From Symsagittifera roscoffensis (lineage: Eukaryota > Xenacoelomorpha > Acoela > Convolutidae): a stretch of DNA of 42,097 nt. Of the stretch, positions 1 through 12,679 are shown in pieces. Both the position numbers and the translations under genes were made by a program. The stretch spans positions 1-42,097 of the forward strand of contig NW_026971642.1 of the NCBI RefSeq assembly GCF_963678635.1, written 5' to 3'. How positions within the stretch are numbered: the first letter of the stretch is position 1; every line of letters starts with the position of its first letter. Under the pieces are notes generated by a model. It was not told the origin of the DNA and ran no database searches. It saw only the letters and a list, made by a program, of their open reading frames with translations.

Positions 1-1020
1 TTTGGGAAAAGAAAATCTCCCAAAAGAAAAATGTCCAGTTTCCTTCCAGTATTCTGAGCGCTTGCTATTGTCAAATCTATAAAAAAAACCTCCTTCTAGT
101 TTTGTTCCTGAACTTCTTAGATTTACAATCATGCTTCTAATATTTTAGTAAGAAATTGATGATTTGCTACATTTCTTTAATAATTTTACTGTCTCTGCGT
201 TTGTTTGTGTTATTTTTTATCTTTTATCTCTTAGCAAATCTAACTCCTAAAATCAGAATTCAAAAAAACAGTGAAATAGTTATAAAAAGTTATTTATAAC
301 ACCCTCTAGATAAAATGAACCAGCTATCATCATAGCCTTTTTTCTCCTAATGAAGCCCCAAATTTTGAAAACAATAGACAAAATATGTTTTCTTACTTAT
401 AAAAAGGTGGAAACTTTTTGATTTTTTTTTAAAAAAACTTCAAATCTCAGAATCAATTCGAATCAGCAGAATTAAGACACCTTGCTTTTTCAAGTTATTG
501 AAATAACCAAATTTAAACTCATAATCAACTTTCCACTACTAAAACAATAATAAAAAACAATTTTCCATCAATTAATATAATAAGTATAGATTTGATGTGA
601 AGTTTAACGATGGTAACTAGTAGCCAGGAGAATAAAGACTTATCACCAAAACATCAAATCTTACAAAAATCTATAGGTAGTTTCAATAAGAGAAATCACC
701 CTCGTTAAAATGACAACCAGTGTGATAAAATTAATCTCATAAAATTGTAGTTATATATTTTTGCAGGTAATAGTTTCAGTAAATTTAAAAGTTAAAGATA
801 CGAGTCAATCTTCAGGAGGTGATTGATTTTCAAGATTATTGTTGACTCATTAGACTTTCCGGATAGCTGTGTTTTTTTTTCAGTTCTATTTATCATTGTG
901 TTTTGCAACATCTGAACTAATCAATATAATAGTTCTCACAATGATTTGAATATATGTTTTAAAAAAGCGCAATGCGATAACATGACTTGGATTTTTGATT
1001 AAAACCATGACAAGTCGTTC
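1..1020. other. Unassigned AT-rich flank
   Basis: I see no gene, RNA or recognisable repeat unit here. The stretch precedes the long tandem array. A minus-strand open frame of 68 codons (886-1092) straddles the border with the first repeat unit. Its product would be hydrophobic, but the part inside the array is shared with the repeat units, where equivalent frames are mostly interrupted, so I do not treat it as a gene. Confidence 0.5.
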
Positions 1021-1024
1021 AATA

Positions 1025-4000
1025 AATAAAAATAGCAACAACAAGAAAAGCAATTCTCCAAAAACATGAGAAAATACCATCATACTACTCATTTAGTTAT
1101 TTCAATTTTAACATGAAACCTGAATATAAAACACATTTTTGGCAGGTTTTTGACTACAAGAAACTATTTAAACTAATAGACTAATCTGTTGATGATAATT
1201 TTTCTTTCAAATCATCAGAGCTCATGAAACATTAAAAAACAATGATAAAAACATAAAGAAACTGTCTTCATCTTCATAATCAGGTTCTTAATTTTGTGAG
1301 TAACGATTAAATTACCATCAAAGGTAACACAAAAAGTTTCAGATTCAATTTTAAAAGTTTAATTATTTCTTAGCAACGAGGAAATTTTGGACTCTCATGA
1401 GAGCAATTGAAATAGTATGTCTAACCAATTGAAAGTTTTTTTCGTTGGTCAGATTTTTAATAGAAAAAAAATAATGAAAAACCGAAACAAAATTTTTTGA
1501 TTTTTTTAAATGTTGAAATTTTAAAGAGAATTGAATTCGAACTAATTACCATATTTTTCTCAGTAATGATATAAATAAGCAGAAAAAGAAAGCAAAAAGC
1601 GCAGAAAAAAATGCTCATCATAAGTAACATATCAAAATCAAAAAAAACAGTAACAACCAGAAAAGCAATTCTCCAAAAATATATAATTATAGTAGAGAAG
1701 ATAAGAAAAAACCATCATATTACTCATTTAGTTATTTCAATTTGAACATGAAACCTGAATATATAAAAACACATTTTGGGCAGGTTATTGACTACAGGAA
1801 TTTGTTTAGACTAATAGGCTATTCTGTTGATGATAATTTTTCTTTCAAATCACCAGAGCTCATAAAACAATAAAAAACAATAATAAAAACATTAAAAAAA
1901 TGTCTTCATCTTCATAATCAGATTTTTAATTTTGTGAGTAACGATTAAATTACCATCAAAGAAAACACAAAAAATTTTCAGAATCAATTTTAAAGGTTTA
2001 TTTATTTCTTAGCAACGAGGAAACTTTGGACCCTCATGAGAGCAATTGAAATAGTATGTCTATCCAATTGAATGTTTTTTTTCGATGGTCAGATTTTTAA
2101 TAGAAAAAAAATTATTGAAAAACCGAAACAAAATTTTTTGATATATTTAAATGTTGAAAATTTAAAAAGAATTGAATTCGAACTAATTGCCATATTTTTC
2201 TCAGAAATGGTATAAATAAGCAGAAAAAGAAAGCGACAAGCGCAAATAAAAAATAGTCATCATAAGTAACATATCAAAATTGAATAAAAACAGCAACAAC
2301 CAGAAAAGCAATTTTTCAAAAAACATATAAATATAGTAGAGAAGATGAGAAAATACCATCATACTACTCATTTAGTTATTTCAATTTGAACATGAAACCT
2401 GAATTTATAAACACATTTTGGGCATGTTATTGACTACGGGAAATTATTTAGACTAATAGGCTATTCTGTTGATGATCATTTTCCTTTCAAATCACCAGAG
2501 CTCATAAAACAATAAAAAAAACAATCATAAAAACGTCAAAAAACTGTCTTCATCTTCATAATCAGCTTTTTCATTTAGTGAGTAACGATTAAATTACCAT
2601 CAAAGGTAACACAAAAAATTTCAGATTCAATTTTAAAGGTTTATTTTTTTCTTAGCAACGAGGAAACTTTGGACTCTCATGAGAGCAATTGAAATAGTAT
2701 CTCTACCGAACTGAATGTTTTTTTTCGATGGTCAGATTTTTAATAGAAAAAAAAATTAATGAAAAACCGAAACAAAATTTATTGATATTTTTAAATGTTG
2801 AAATTTTAAAAAAGAATTGATTTCGAACTAATTACCATATTTTTCTAAGTAATGATATAAATAAGCAGAAAAAGAATGAGACAAGCACAAATAAAAAATA
2901 GTCATCACAAGTAACATATCAAAATTGAAAAAAAAACAGCTCAACCAGAAAAGCAATTCTTCAAAAACATACAATTAAAGTAGAGAAGATGAGAAAATAC
3001 CATCATACTACTCATTTAATTATTTCAACTTGAACATGAAACCTGAATATCTAAAAACACATTTTGGGCATGTTATTGACTACAGGAAATTATTTAGACT
3101 AATAGGCTATTCTGTTGATGATCGTTTTTCTTTCAAATCACCAGAACTCATAAAACAAAAAAAAACAATAATGAAAACATAAAAAAACTGTCTTCATCTT
3201 CATAATCAGGTTTTTAATTTAGTGAGTAACGATTAAATTACCATCAAAGGTAACACAAAAAGTTTCAGATTCAATTTTAAAGGTTTATTTTTTTCTTAGC
3301 AACGAGGAAACTTTGAAGTCTCATGAGAGCAATTGAAATACTATGTCTACGCAATTGAATGCTTTTTTTTTCCGTTGGTCAGATTTTTAATAGAAAAAAA
3401 ATGAAAAACCGAAACAAAATATATTGATATTTTCAAACGTTGAAATTTTAAAAAAATTGAATTCGAACTAAATACCATATTTTTCTCAGTAATGATATAA
3501 ATAAGCAGAAAAAGAAAGCGAAAAGCTCAAATAAAAAATAGTCATCATAAGTAACATATAAAAATTGGAATAAAAACAGCAACAACCAGAAAAGCAATTC
3601 TTCAAAAACATATTATTAGAGTAGAGAAGATGAGAAAACACCATCATACCACTCATTTAGTTATTTCAAGTTGAACATGAAACACGAAAAAATAAACACG
3701 TTTTGCGCAGGTTATTGACTACAGGAAATTATTTAGACTAATAGGCTATTCTTTTGATGATAATTTTAACTTCAAATCACCAGATCTCATAAAACAATAA
3801 AAAACAATCATAAAAACATAAAAAAGTTGTCTTCATCTTCATAATCAGGTTTTTTATTTTGTGAGTAACGATTAAATTACCATCAAAGTTAACACAAAAA
3901 AAATTCAGATTCAGTTTCAAAGGTTTATTTATTTCTTAGCAACGAGGAAAATTTGGACTCTCATGAGAGCAATTGAAATAGTATGTCTACCCAAATGAAT

Positions 4001-7000
4001 GTTTTTTTTTCGATGGTCAGATTTTTAATTAAAAAAAATAACTGAAAAACCGAAACAAAATTTATTGATATTTTTAAATGTTAAAATTTTAAAAGAATTG
4101 AATTCGAGCTAATTACCATATTTTTCTCGGTAATGATATAAATAAGCAGAAAAGAAAGCGAAAAGCTCAAAAAAAAAATAGTCATCATAAGTAACATATC
4201 AAAATTGGAATAAAAACAGCAACAACCAGAAGAGCAATTCTTCAAAAACATATAAGTATAGTAGAGAAGAGGAGAAAATACCATCATACTACTCATTTAG
4301 TTATTTCGATTTGAACATGAAACCTGAATATATAAACACATTTTGGGCAGGGCATTGACTACAGGAAAATATTTAGACTAATAGGGTATTCTGTTGTTGA
4401 TAATTTTTCTTTCAAATCACCAGAGCTCATAAAACAATAAAAAACAATCATAAAAACATAAAAAAGTTGTCTTCATCTTCATAATCACGTTTTTAATTTT
4501 GTGAGTAACGATTAAATTACCATCAAAGGTAACGCAAAAACGTTTCAGATTCGGTTTTAAAGGTTTATTTATTTCTTAACAACGAGGAAACTTTGGACTC
4601 TTATGAGAGCAATTGAAATAGTATGTCTACCCAATTGAATGATTTTTTTCGTTGGTCAGGTTTTTAATAGAAAAAAAAAATGAAAAATCGAAACAAAAAT
4701 TATTGATATTTTTAAATGTTGAAATTAAAAAAAGATGAAATCGAACTAATTACCATTTTTTTCTCAGTAATGATATAAATAAGCAGAAAAAGAAAGCGGA
4801 AAGCTTAAAAAAATAGTCATCATAAGTAACATATCGAAATTGAAAAAAAAACAGCAACAACCAGAAGAGCAATTCTTCAAAAACATATAAGTATAGTAGA
4901 GAAGAGGAGAAAATACCATCATACTACTCATTTAGTTATTTCGATTTGAACATGAAACCTGAATATATAAACACATTTTGGGCAGGTTATTGACTACAGG
5001 AAATTATTTAGACTAATAGGCTATTCTGTTGATGATAATTTTTCTTTCAAATCACCAGAGCTCATAAAACAATAAAAAACAATAATAAAAACATAAAAAA
5101 ACTGTCTTCATCTTCATAATCAGGTTTTTAATTTAGTGAGTAATGATTAAATTACCATCAAAGGTAACACAAAAAGTTTCAGATTCACTTTTAAAAGTTT
5201 ATTTTTTTCTTAGCAACGAGGAAACTTTGGACTCTCATGAGAGCAATTGAAATACTATGTCTACGCAATTGAATGTTTTTTTTCCGTTGGTTAGGTTTTT
5301 AATAGAAAAAAAATAAATGAAAAACCGAAACAAAATATATTGATATTTTCAAATGTTGAAATTAAAAAAAAAATTGAATTCGAACTAATTATCATATTTT
5401 TCTCAGTAATGATATAAATAAGCAGAAAAAGAAAGCGACAAGCGTAAATAAAAAATAGTCATCATAAGTAACATATCAAACTTGAATAAAAACAGCAACA
5501 ACCAGAAAAGCAATTCTTCAAAAACATAAAAATAAAGTAGAGAAGATGAGAAAAAAACATCATACTACTCATTTAGTTACTTCAATTTGAACATGAAACC
5601 TGAATATATAAACACATTTTGGGCATGTTATTGACTACGGGAAATTATTTAGACTAATAGGCTATTCTGTTGATGATCATTTTCCTTTCAAATCACCAGA
5701 GCTCATAAAACAATAAAAAACAATAATAAAAACATAAAAAAACTGTCTTCATCTTCATAATCAGGTTTTTAATTTAGTGAGTAACGATTAAATTACCATC
5801 AAAGGTAACACAAAAAGTTTCAGATTCAATTTTAAAGGTTTATTTATTTCTTAACAACGAGGAAACTTTGGACTCTTATGAGAGCAATTGAAATTGTATG
5901 TCTACCCAATTGAATGATTTTTTTCGTTGGTCAGGTTTTTAATAGAAAAAAAAAATAAATGAAAAATCGAAACAAAAATTATTGATATTTTTAAATGTTG
6001 AAATTAAAAAAAAATGAATTCAAACTAATTACCATTTTTTTCTCAGTAATAATATAAATAAGCAGAAAAAGAAAGCGGAAAGCTTAAAAATATAGTCATC
6101 ATAAGTAACATATCGAAATTGAAAAAAAAACTGCAACAACCAGAAAAGCAATTCTTCAAAAACATATAAGTATAGTAGAGAAGATGAGAAAATACCATCA
6201 AACTACTCATTTAGTTATTTCAATTTGAACATGAAACCTGAATATATAAACACATTTCGGGCAGGTTATTGACTACAGGAAATTATTTAGACTAATAGGC
6301 TATTCTGTTGATGATAATTTTTCTTTCAAATCACCAGAGCTCATAAAACAATAAAAAACAATAATAAAAACAAAAACAAACTGTCTTCATCTTCATAATC
6401 AGGTTTTTAATTTTGTGAGTAACGATTAAATTACCATCAAAGGTAACACAAAAAAGTTTCAGATTCCATTTTAAAGGTTTATTTATTTCTTAGCAACGAG
6501 GAAACTTTGGACTCTCATGAGAGCAATTGAAATTGCACGTCTACCCAGTTGATTGTTTTTTTTCGATGGTCAGATTTTTGATAGAAAAAAAAAATTAATG
6601 AAAAACCGAAACAAAATTTATTGATATTTTTAAATATTGAAAAATTGAAAAAAAATTGAATTCGAACTAATTACCATATTTTTCTCAGTAATGATATAAA
6701 TAAGCAGAAAAAGAAAGCGACAAGCGCAAATAAAAAATAGTCATCATAAGTAATATATCAAACTTGAATAAAAACAGCAGCAACCAGAAAAGAAATTCTT
6801 CAAAAACATATAAATAAAGTAGAGAAGATGAGAAAAAAACATCATACTACTCATTTAGTTATTTCAATTTGAACATGAAACCTGAATATATAAACACATT
6901 TTGGGCAGGTTATTGACTACAGGAAATTATTTAGACTAATAGGCTGTTCTGTTGACGATATATTTTCTTTCAAATCACCAGAGCTCAATAAACATAAAAA

Positions 7001-7415
7001 AACAATCATAAAAACATAAAAAAACTCTCTTCATCTTCATAATCAGGTTTTTAATTTTGTGAGTAACGATTAAATTACCATCAAAGGCAACACAAAAAAT
7101 TTTCAGATTGAATTTTAAAAGTTTATATTATCCTTAGCAACGAGGAAACTTTGGACTCTTATGAGAGCATTTGAAAAAGAAAGTCTGCCCAATTGAATTT
7201 TTTTTTCGATGGTCAGATTTTTATAGAAAAAAAATTAAAGAAAAACCAAAACCAAATTTATTGATAATTTTAAATGTTGAAATTTTAAAAAATTTGAACT
7301 CGAACTAATTACCATTTTTTCTCAGTAAGGATATAAATAAGCAGAAGAAGAAAGCGAAAAACGCAAATAAAAAAAGCCAGCATAAGTAACATATCAAACT
7401 TGAAAAAAAAAACAT
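1025..7415. repeat. Tandem array of ~10 units, period ~640 bp
   Basis: Ten head-to-tail units follow one another. One anchor, CTCTCATGAGAG or a one-base variant, starts near 1392, 2031, 2674, 3318, 3958, 4598, 5232, 5873, 6512 and 7156, giving spacings of 634-644 bp. A second anchor, catcatactactcattta with small changes, recurs at the same period. Each unit also carries a run reading attaccatatttttctcag and a run reading attgactacaggaaatta. The first and last units are the most divergent. Units are AT-rich with poly-A and poly-T tracts, and no long frame is conserved across them; the longest minus-strand frame (4081-4296) is disrupted in sister units. This looks like a long-period satellite rather than a gene family. 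Confidence 0.95.
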
Positions 7416-7609
7416 CAATATGAAATAAAAAATATTTACAAATGAAAGAAGTAAGTTAAGTTCTTACAACATCATGTTAGTACACAGGAAATTAAATTCC
7501 CTCAATTGATTATTTGATATCTCAAATGTTCTGATAATTTTATTTAAATGAAAAACAAAGAAACAAGTACAGAAAAACACACAAATTAGGATAGTAGAAG
7601 ATGTTAGAT

Positions 7610-8070
7610 GTTAAATGGGGGTTGCTTGCAGCCATCTATGTTTTAAGAAAGGGATTAAATGATTCCGGATATGTACGAAAGTTGAGAATAAGTTTCCCAA
7701 TGTTTCACGATCAGTAATAAGTTTCGTAATGTCTCAAGTACTAGGTTTCAGATTGTAGTTTTCATGATTTTTTTCGGCGCTTGTTTTTCCCATGTTTTAA
7801 GATGTATTTAATTCAAGAATAGGTTTTTTATTTTATTAAGACGGGTGAAAGACTTGGTGCGGTTTTATTGTGATAAAAAAAGAAAGAAAAATGGTATTTT
7901 TTTTAGGATTCGTCTAGCTTTTTTTGCAAAAATCTCGACGCAAGTTACCCAAATAGTTAATTTCAATGTTGTTTTTCTTTGTTTAAATAGTGGAATGAAG
8001 GTTTTATGTTTGTTGACTCTTGGTGAGTCAATAAAAGGCTTTTTGCTGAAAAATTGAGAACTTTTTTTTT
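7610..8070 (+). repeat. Repeat family U, 5' fragment
   Basis: This is a short copy of the beginning of the U repeat. It shares with the 9.3-kb copy a gggggttgc start, degenerate 'catgttttaagatag' segments, and the block around ttttttgcaaaaatctcg at about 7920. It stops soon after the segment containing gaatgaaggtttta. The 70-codon frame at 7845-8057 lies inside this repeat and has no intact counterpart in the other U copies, so it is not called as a gene. Confidence 0.6.
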
Positions 8071-8693
8071 TAAATTTTAGAAAAATTAGAAACTTGATTC
8101 GATCTTATTTGAATAATGACAAAATTTTTTTCGACCTAAATTGATTCTGCAAGAACTTCAAAAAAAAATCAAGATAATACAACGAAAACATATAAATCAC
8201 TGCGTCGTTTTTAAAAACTGAAGCAGCTTTACACTATATTTTCTAAATTATCATCATGAAACCAATATAAAAAACATCATATATAAAAGATCATATACAA
8301 AACATCAAAAATGATCGTATAAGTTCAATGGTTTTGAGTGGATTTCATCATCAAGATTTTTTCTCTTGGATAAAAAAACCTAAGTCGTTTTTTGTCTGAT
8401 CAAGGGTAGCAACCATTGAAAAAACGGTTATGAATCATATTATAGTAGATGTTGAATTGGTTACTTCAGCTAATACTCTTTTCTACTTTCACATGTATTA
8501 TCCGGAAATATCGAGAGCTCGTTTGTTCATACCTATAAAATTGGGTTTAAATTTATCTGACTCATTGTCACAGCAGCAATAGGTTTTGCTATACAAACGT
8601 AGTGTTCCTTTAAATCTCATTTCTTACTTTAAAAGCTCTGAAACATGCTTATCATAATTTTTTGGGATACTGCAAAACATTCGGGGAAAGAAC
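8071..8693. other. Unassigned intergenic stretch
   Basis: This is AT-rich sequence between a U fragment and the SPK-like remnant. No open frame of interest and no copy elsewhere in the window was noticed. It lies 3' of the minus-strand remnant at 8694-8924 and could include the rest of that dead gene, but I cannot trace it. Confidence 0.4.
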
Positions 8694-8924
8694 TTACAAT
8701 TTTTCTCGCCGTGAAAAAATTTCTGCAATCATTTTCAGTGATTTCCACAGGTGCCAGGCTAGTAAAAAAGTTTCCAGATCCAATTCTCCTATTTTAGTTA
8801 CACCACATAACTTGTCAAAGAGATAGTAGTAGAATTTCAGCGTTCTCAACTTTACATACTGAAGTATGCAATTTTCAATGATGATGGGCACTCCGCGGTC
8901 AGTGGTTAACTTCAACAACTCCAT
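8694..8924 (-). pseudogene. SPK-domain-like coding remnant
   Basis: A 76-codon minus-strand frame has more balanced composition than the surrounding AT-rich shadows. The middle section, around residues 27-63, contains a leucine and tyrosine helix (TLKFYYYLFDKLCGV) followed by IGELDLETFLLAWHLW. This resembles the SPK-domain pattern in which a short helix-lysine segment is followed by a D-x-E-T helix with a hydrophobic face. SPK domains are strongly expanded in Caenorhabditis and occur alone or with chromatin-associated domains. The frame begins six bases after an in-frame TAA and covers less than a full domain, so a broken gene or a single exon is more likely than a complete small protein. The assignment rests on pattern recognition only; other helical families are possible. 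Confidence 0.35.
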
Positions 8925-8929
8925 TTCTT

Positions 8930-9309
8930 ACATGTGTCCACCCCCTGTATTCGGGTTTTTATTCAGCCTGGATCTATCTATGATCTGATATCCGTAAGAG
9001 CAATTGCCTAAAAGTTTCAGCTAAAACTCCAGTTAGAGGGTTTTCACCTCTTCCTCGTTTAATATAAACCACTCATGGAACGAATCCTTTCAAAGCTTTT
9101 CAATGAGAATAATGAACAAATGGTAATTTTTGGCGCTCTGTAAGTCGTGTTTCAAATAATAGTTAAACAGATGAGTTTTAACTTTTCCTTTTTCTAGCTT
9201 GAACTTCACTATTTTGAAAAGAGGAGTAAAGTTGAAAATTTTTATGTTAGTTAATCTGGAACAACTAAATCACATTGAACACTGTCAAAAAATTTAAAAT
9301 TATAGTATA
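8930..9309. other. Unassigned spacer before U copy
   Basis: I see no gene. The last ~60 bases (tatagtatataattgagaag, then a G run) weakly resemble, in reverse complement, the flank of the U copies at 37.09 and 39.06 kb. Homology between these loci may therefore extend slightly beyond the U border. Confidence 0.4.
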
Positions 9310-12300
9310 TAATTGAGAAGTGGGGGGGGGGGTGGTTGCGTACCCCCATGTGTTAAGATAGGCTATAAAGTATCCGGTCCGCAACCTATGTATTAATATA
9401 GAGAAGAGATTTCCCTATGTATCGAGATTAGGAATAGGTTTCCTAAGTATTCAGATTTTTAACCAAACGTTTGAGATGGTAAGTTTCAGAAATTTTTGGC
9501 GCCCGATCTTTCCATGTTTTAAGATAGTGTTTAGATTTCCCATGTATTAGGAATGTGTAAAGATACCCCTATGTATGAGGGTTAGAAATCCATTGTCTTA
9601 ACATAGGGAAAAGGTTTCTCAATGTATTAGGATAGGTTATGGTGAGGTTTTGTGCGAAGGTAAAATAATGATAAGAAAAACGGTGTTTTTCTGGGCTTTG
9701 TGTGGAAATTTCTAGTTTTTTTTCGCAAAAATCTCGGCCTTCGTTATGTAATTTTTCCGTATTACTTAAAGATTGTGTAATGAAGGTATTAAATTTTTGG
9801 TTCATGGTAAGTCAGATGTAGGATGTGCAAAAAATTGGAAACTTTTATCAAAAAAATTGTCATTTTTTCAAAAAACTTCAAAACACGATAAGACTTGAAT
9901 TAATTTGACTTCTAACCTATATTATTATATGATCTTTTTTCTTGAAAGAGTACTCAATCTAGCTTCAACTATGCTGACACCTATTGAAACTTCGAAGAAA
10001 AGATACATTTTTGAAAAAAAATTGCAAAATTTTCAAAATTTTTGGAAACAAAATGCAAAAAATTCAAGCTTTTTGAAAGAATTGCACTTTTCTAAAAGTT
10101 CGGCTAGTTTATTATGTAGCTTTTGATCTAATTCAAAAAATGTACATCTCAGAAAAAGAAAATACGATAAAGTTTAGCCTAATTAGAGCTTCAAAGCGAT
10201 TTTTATAATGCTCTGAACAAAAAAAGCTCAAATTAGCTGAATCAATATTGAAGTTTCAGATTTCTCAGTTAATTGTTTGTGATTTTCTAGAAAAAAAATT
10301 AATCAAATCTAACCAAAGTTTTCTTTTTTAACTTTCCATTTGTGCAGTTAACTGGTCTTTTTTTGTCCAACTCAAAGATTATTCATTTAAGAATCTCAAT
10401 TCAATCGAACAATAAGCACAATTTTCCTTGAAACTTCTTGATGAAGCTCCATGATCCTACTCCTTCTCACATTTTCTCAAATATTAAATCAATTATGTAC
10501 AAAAATTACAACTTCAGTAAAACTTTTCAACCTTATTCAAAATAATAAATTTAGGATCAGCGACAAAAACTGAATACTTTACTGCTAAAACTGACAAAAA
10601 ATGTTTTTTTAAGTATTTGATTGTATGATATTTAACAAAATCTTCTTCAAAACTGAAGATTATCCCACTGTTGCCCCTACTTCTTTAACATTTTATTTGT
10701 GTAATTACCTGGTTTTTTTGTCCAACTAAAAGAGGATTCACCTGAGAATACCAATTCAATTGAACAGAAAGCGCAATTTTGATTGAAACTTCTAATCCAA
10801 ACTCCATGATCCAACTCCTTCTCAGTTTTTTCTCAAAGATGAACAAAAGTCACAATTTCTGAGAAGTTTTAACAAAAAAAAATAATCAGATCATTGATGA
10901 AACTTGAACATTTTACTGCTAAAATTGACTAAAAAAAGGGTGTTTTTTTGAAATATTATTATGGATGATATTCAACAAAAACTTCTTCAAAACTGAAGAT
11001 TATTACTCTGTTGCCACTACAACATAATTTTTGTGATTTTTCCGTAGATTTTTACAATGTCTCAAGCTTATTCTTGCTTTTTGCGTTTTGCATGTTTTCG
11101 CTATTGAACTCACTTTACGAGAAAGTGAACAGAGGAGTTTAGGAGAAAATTGTTTCAATTGATCAAACAATTTGCTGGCAGAGATAAAATTAGAACTTAA
11201 AACGTCTAATTTTTAAAATTTAAATTGTACATGTTCTCATATAGGGTCCCTTGTTTAGTTGCTACTGCAAACTCTTTCAGCAAAAACACAACTTTTGGTA
11301 TCAAAAACTATCTTTTTTCTCGCAAATAATTTATTAAATCGCTTTTTGTTCTCAATTTTTGTCGGAAGTTTTCTCGAATATGTCTAAGTGAGAAACAACT
11401 GGAGCTATGTTAAGCATTCGAAAGCCCATGTACCAACTGAGAATATAAAGAATTGATTTCTTAGAAAAAAATTAGGATCAGCTCTATTGTTTACAATCTG
11501 CGAAGCCTTCAGAGGTATACATAAGCAAGCGAACTTCGTTCCATGCTTCTGCAACAATTTTGAGCTTCTAACTTATCTTTTCTCAATAAAAAATGTATAA
11601 GGAAAAGAAATCAGGGTGCAAACTGAAACAATTGATTATTTTGTGAAGTTTTTCACGCAAAATCTCTAGTTCTACGTAAATTTCTAATTTAAAAAAAAAT
11701 TGAAGCTGACCAGAACTAAATTTTTACTGTGGATCTAACTGAAATTTTTCTTGTTAAACCTCATATAAATAAGAGATCACACATCATTCCTGCTAAAATT
11801 TCAGTTTGTATAGCAAAGTTCAGCAATCTTGTTATTTTTTTTAAAAGTCTTCCTACATCAATTTTTGTTAAATCCAAAAATCATGAAATCTGCTCGAAAG
11901 CAAATTTTTGTTCTATACTTCATTTCTCACTTCCAAGATTTGTCGGAGTTGTGCTTACTTCAAAACAGTTTTTTCTCAAAAAATCTGAATTTTGTATATA
12001 AGTTTACCTAGTATATAAAATGATAGAAAATTTTCGAAACATTACGCTTTATGATGGATTTTGTCACAAGATGTAATTTATAAGCTAATTTTTAACAAAT
12101 TTATCTCTAAACTCCTTGTGCATTGAATCGAGTTTGTATCTCAAATTGATATTTTCTGAGTTTCTACTTCCTTTACGATCTTCCAGCTTTATCCAATTTG
12201 AACAAAACTTAACTTGAAATTTGAATTTTAGATGAAAAAATGTATGGTTTCAATGAACGTTCATTAATCCGAAGCCGAAATAAAATCAAAAATCTTTTTC

Positions 12301-12665
12301 TAAAAACTTTAATTTATTTTCAAAGCTGATAATGATGCCTCATCTTTGAATTTCTATATTCAAGTAAATTTTTGGTTGAACATTCATAATTTTAAGTTGA
12401 AGTTTTAGCAAGAACATATTTTTTTATCTTTTCCAGGTCATTTGTGAAATTTTTTTTTTCGAAATTGTCAAAAAACAGTAAAAAACCAAAATTTTGAATA
12501 AACCAACCCTCATTTTCTGCTTAAAAGTGTACTACTCTATTGGCTTTTTTACTCGCACTAAACAAGGAGAACTATAAAACAGTAGCTAAAAAACCTTTCA
12601 CTAGTCGATGTTTTAATAATGTCCAGTTATTTACAAAAATTCAATAATTAAGCACTCATTAGCAT
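9310..12665 (+). repeat. Repeat family U, near-complete copy
   Basis: This ~3.35-kb noncoding block recurs in inverted orientation at 34.16-37.09 kb and partially at several other places. From left to right it holds: a G run and ggtggttgcg; several degenerate 35-40-bp segments around 'catgtattaagatagg' (9340-9640); a block with ttttttttcgcaaaaatctcgg (about 9720); an A/T-rich block with repeated ttgcaaaattttc (about 10020); an internally duplicated block (10335-11015); and a distal part containing tttacaatctgcgaagcc (about 11500) and cactcattagcatatg (about 12655). I find no transposase, polymerase or other conserved frame in it. It could be a non-autonomous element or simply a piece of segmental duplication. 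Open frames of 60-90 codons inside it are broken in sister copies. Confidence 0.8.
10335..11015 (+). repeat. Internal tandem duplication inside U
   Basis: Two adjacent related segments, about 10335-10685 and 10690-11015, both contain a sequence like tttttttgtccaact, then ccatgatcc, then tttactgctaaaa, then cttcttcaaaactgaagatta, and both end near 'tgttgcc'. The other U copies (15.58-15.92, 32.0-32.36 and 35.76-36.1 kb) have a single version, so the duplication is specific to this copy. Confidence 0.8.
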
Positions 12666-12679
12666 ATGTTATTCTTTTT

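Noticed and set aside
886-1092. Hydrophobic minus-strand frame resembling part of a chemoreceptor
   Set aside because: Half of it lies in the satellite unit, where equivalent frames are disrupted, and no receptor motif is visible.
4081-4296. Membrane-like small protein in the tandem array
   Set aside because: The frame is broken by stops in most sister units; composition explains the hydrophobicity.
1025-7415. CRISPR-like array
   Set aside because: The unit is ~640 bp with no short repeat/unique spacer alternation, and the genome is eukaryotic.
9323-9333. G run as a G-quadruplex
   Set aside because: It is a single G run (also near 14773) without the four separate runs that would be needed.
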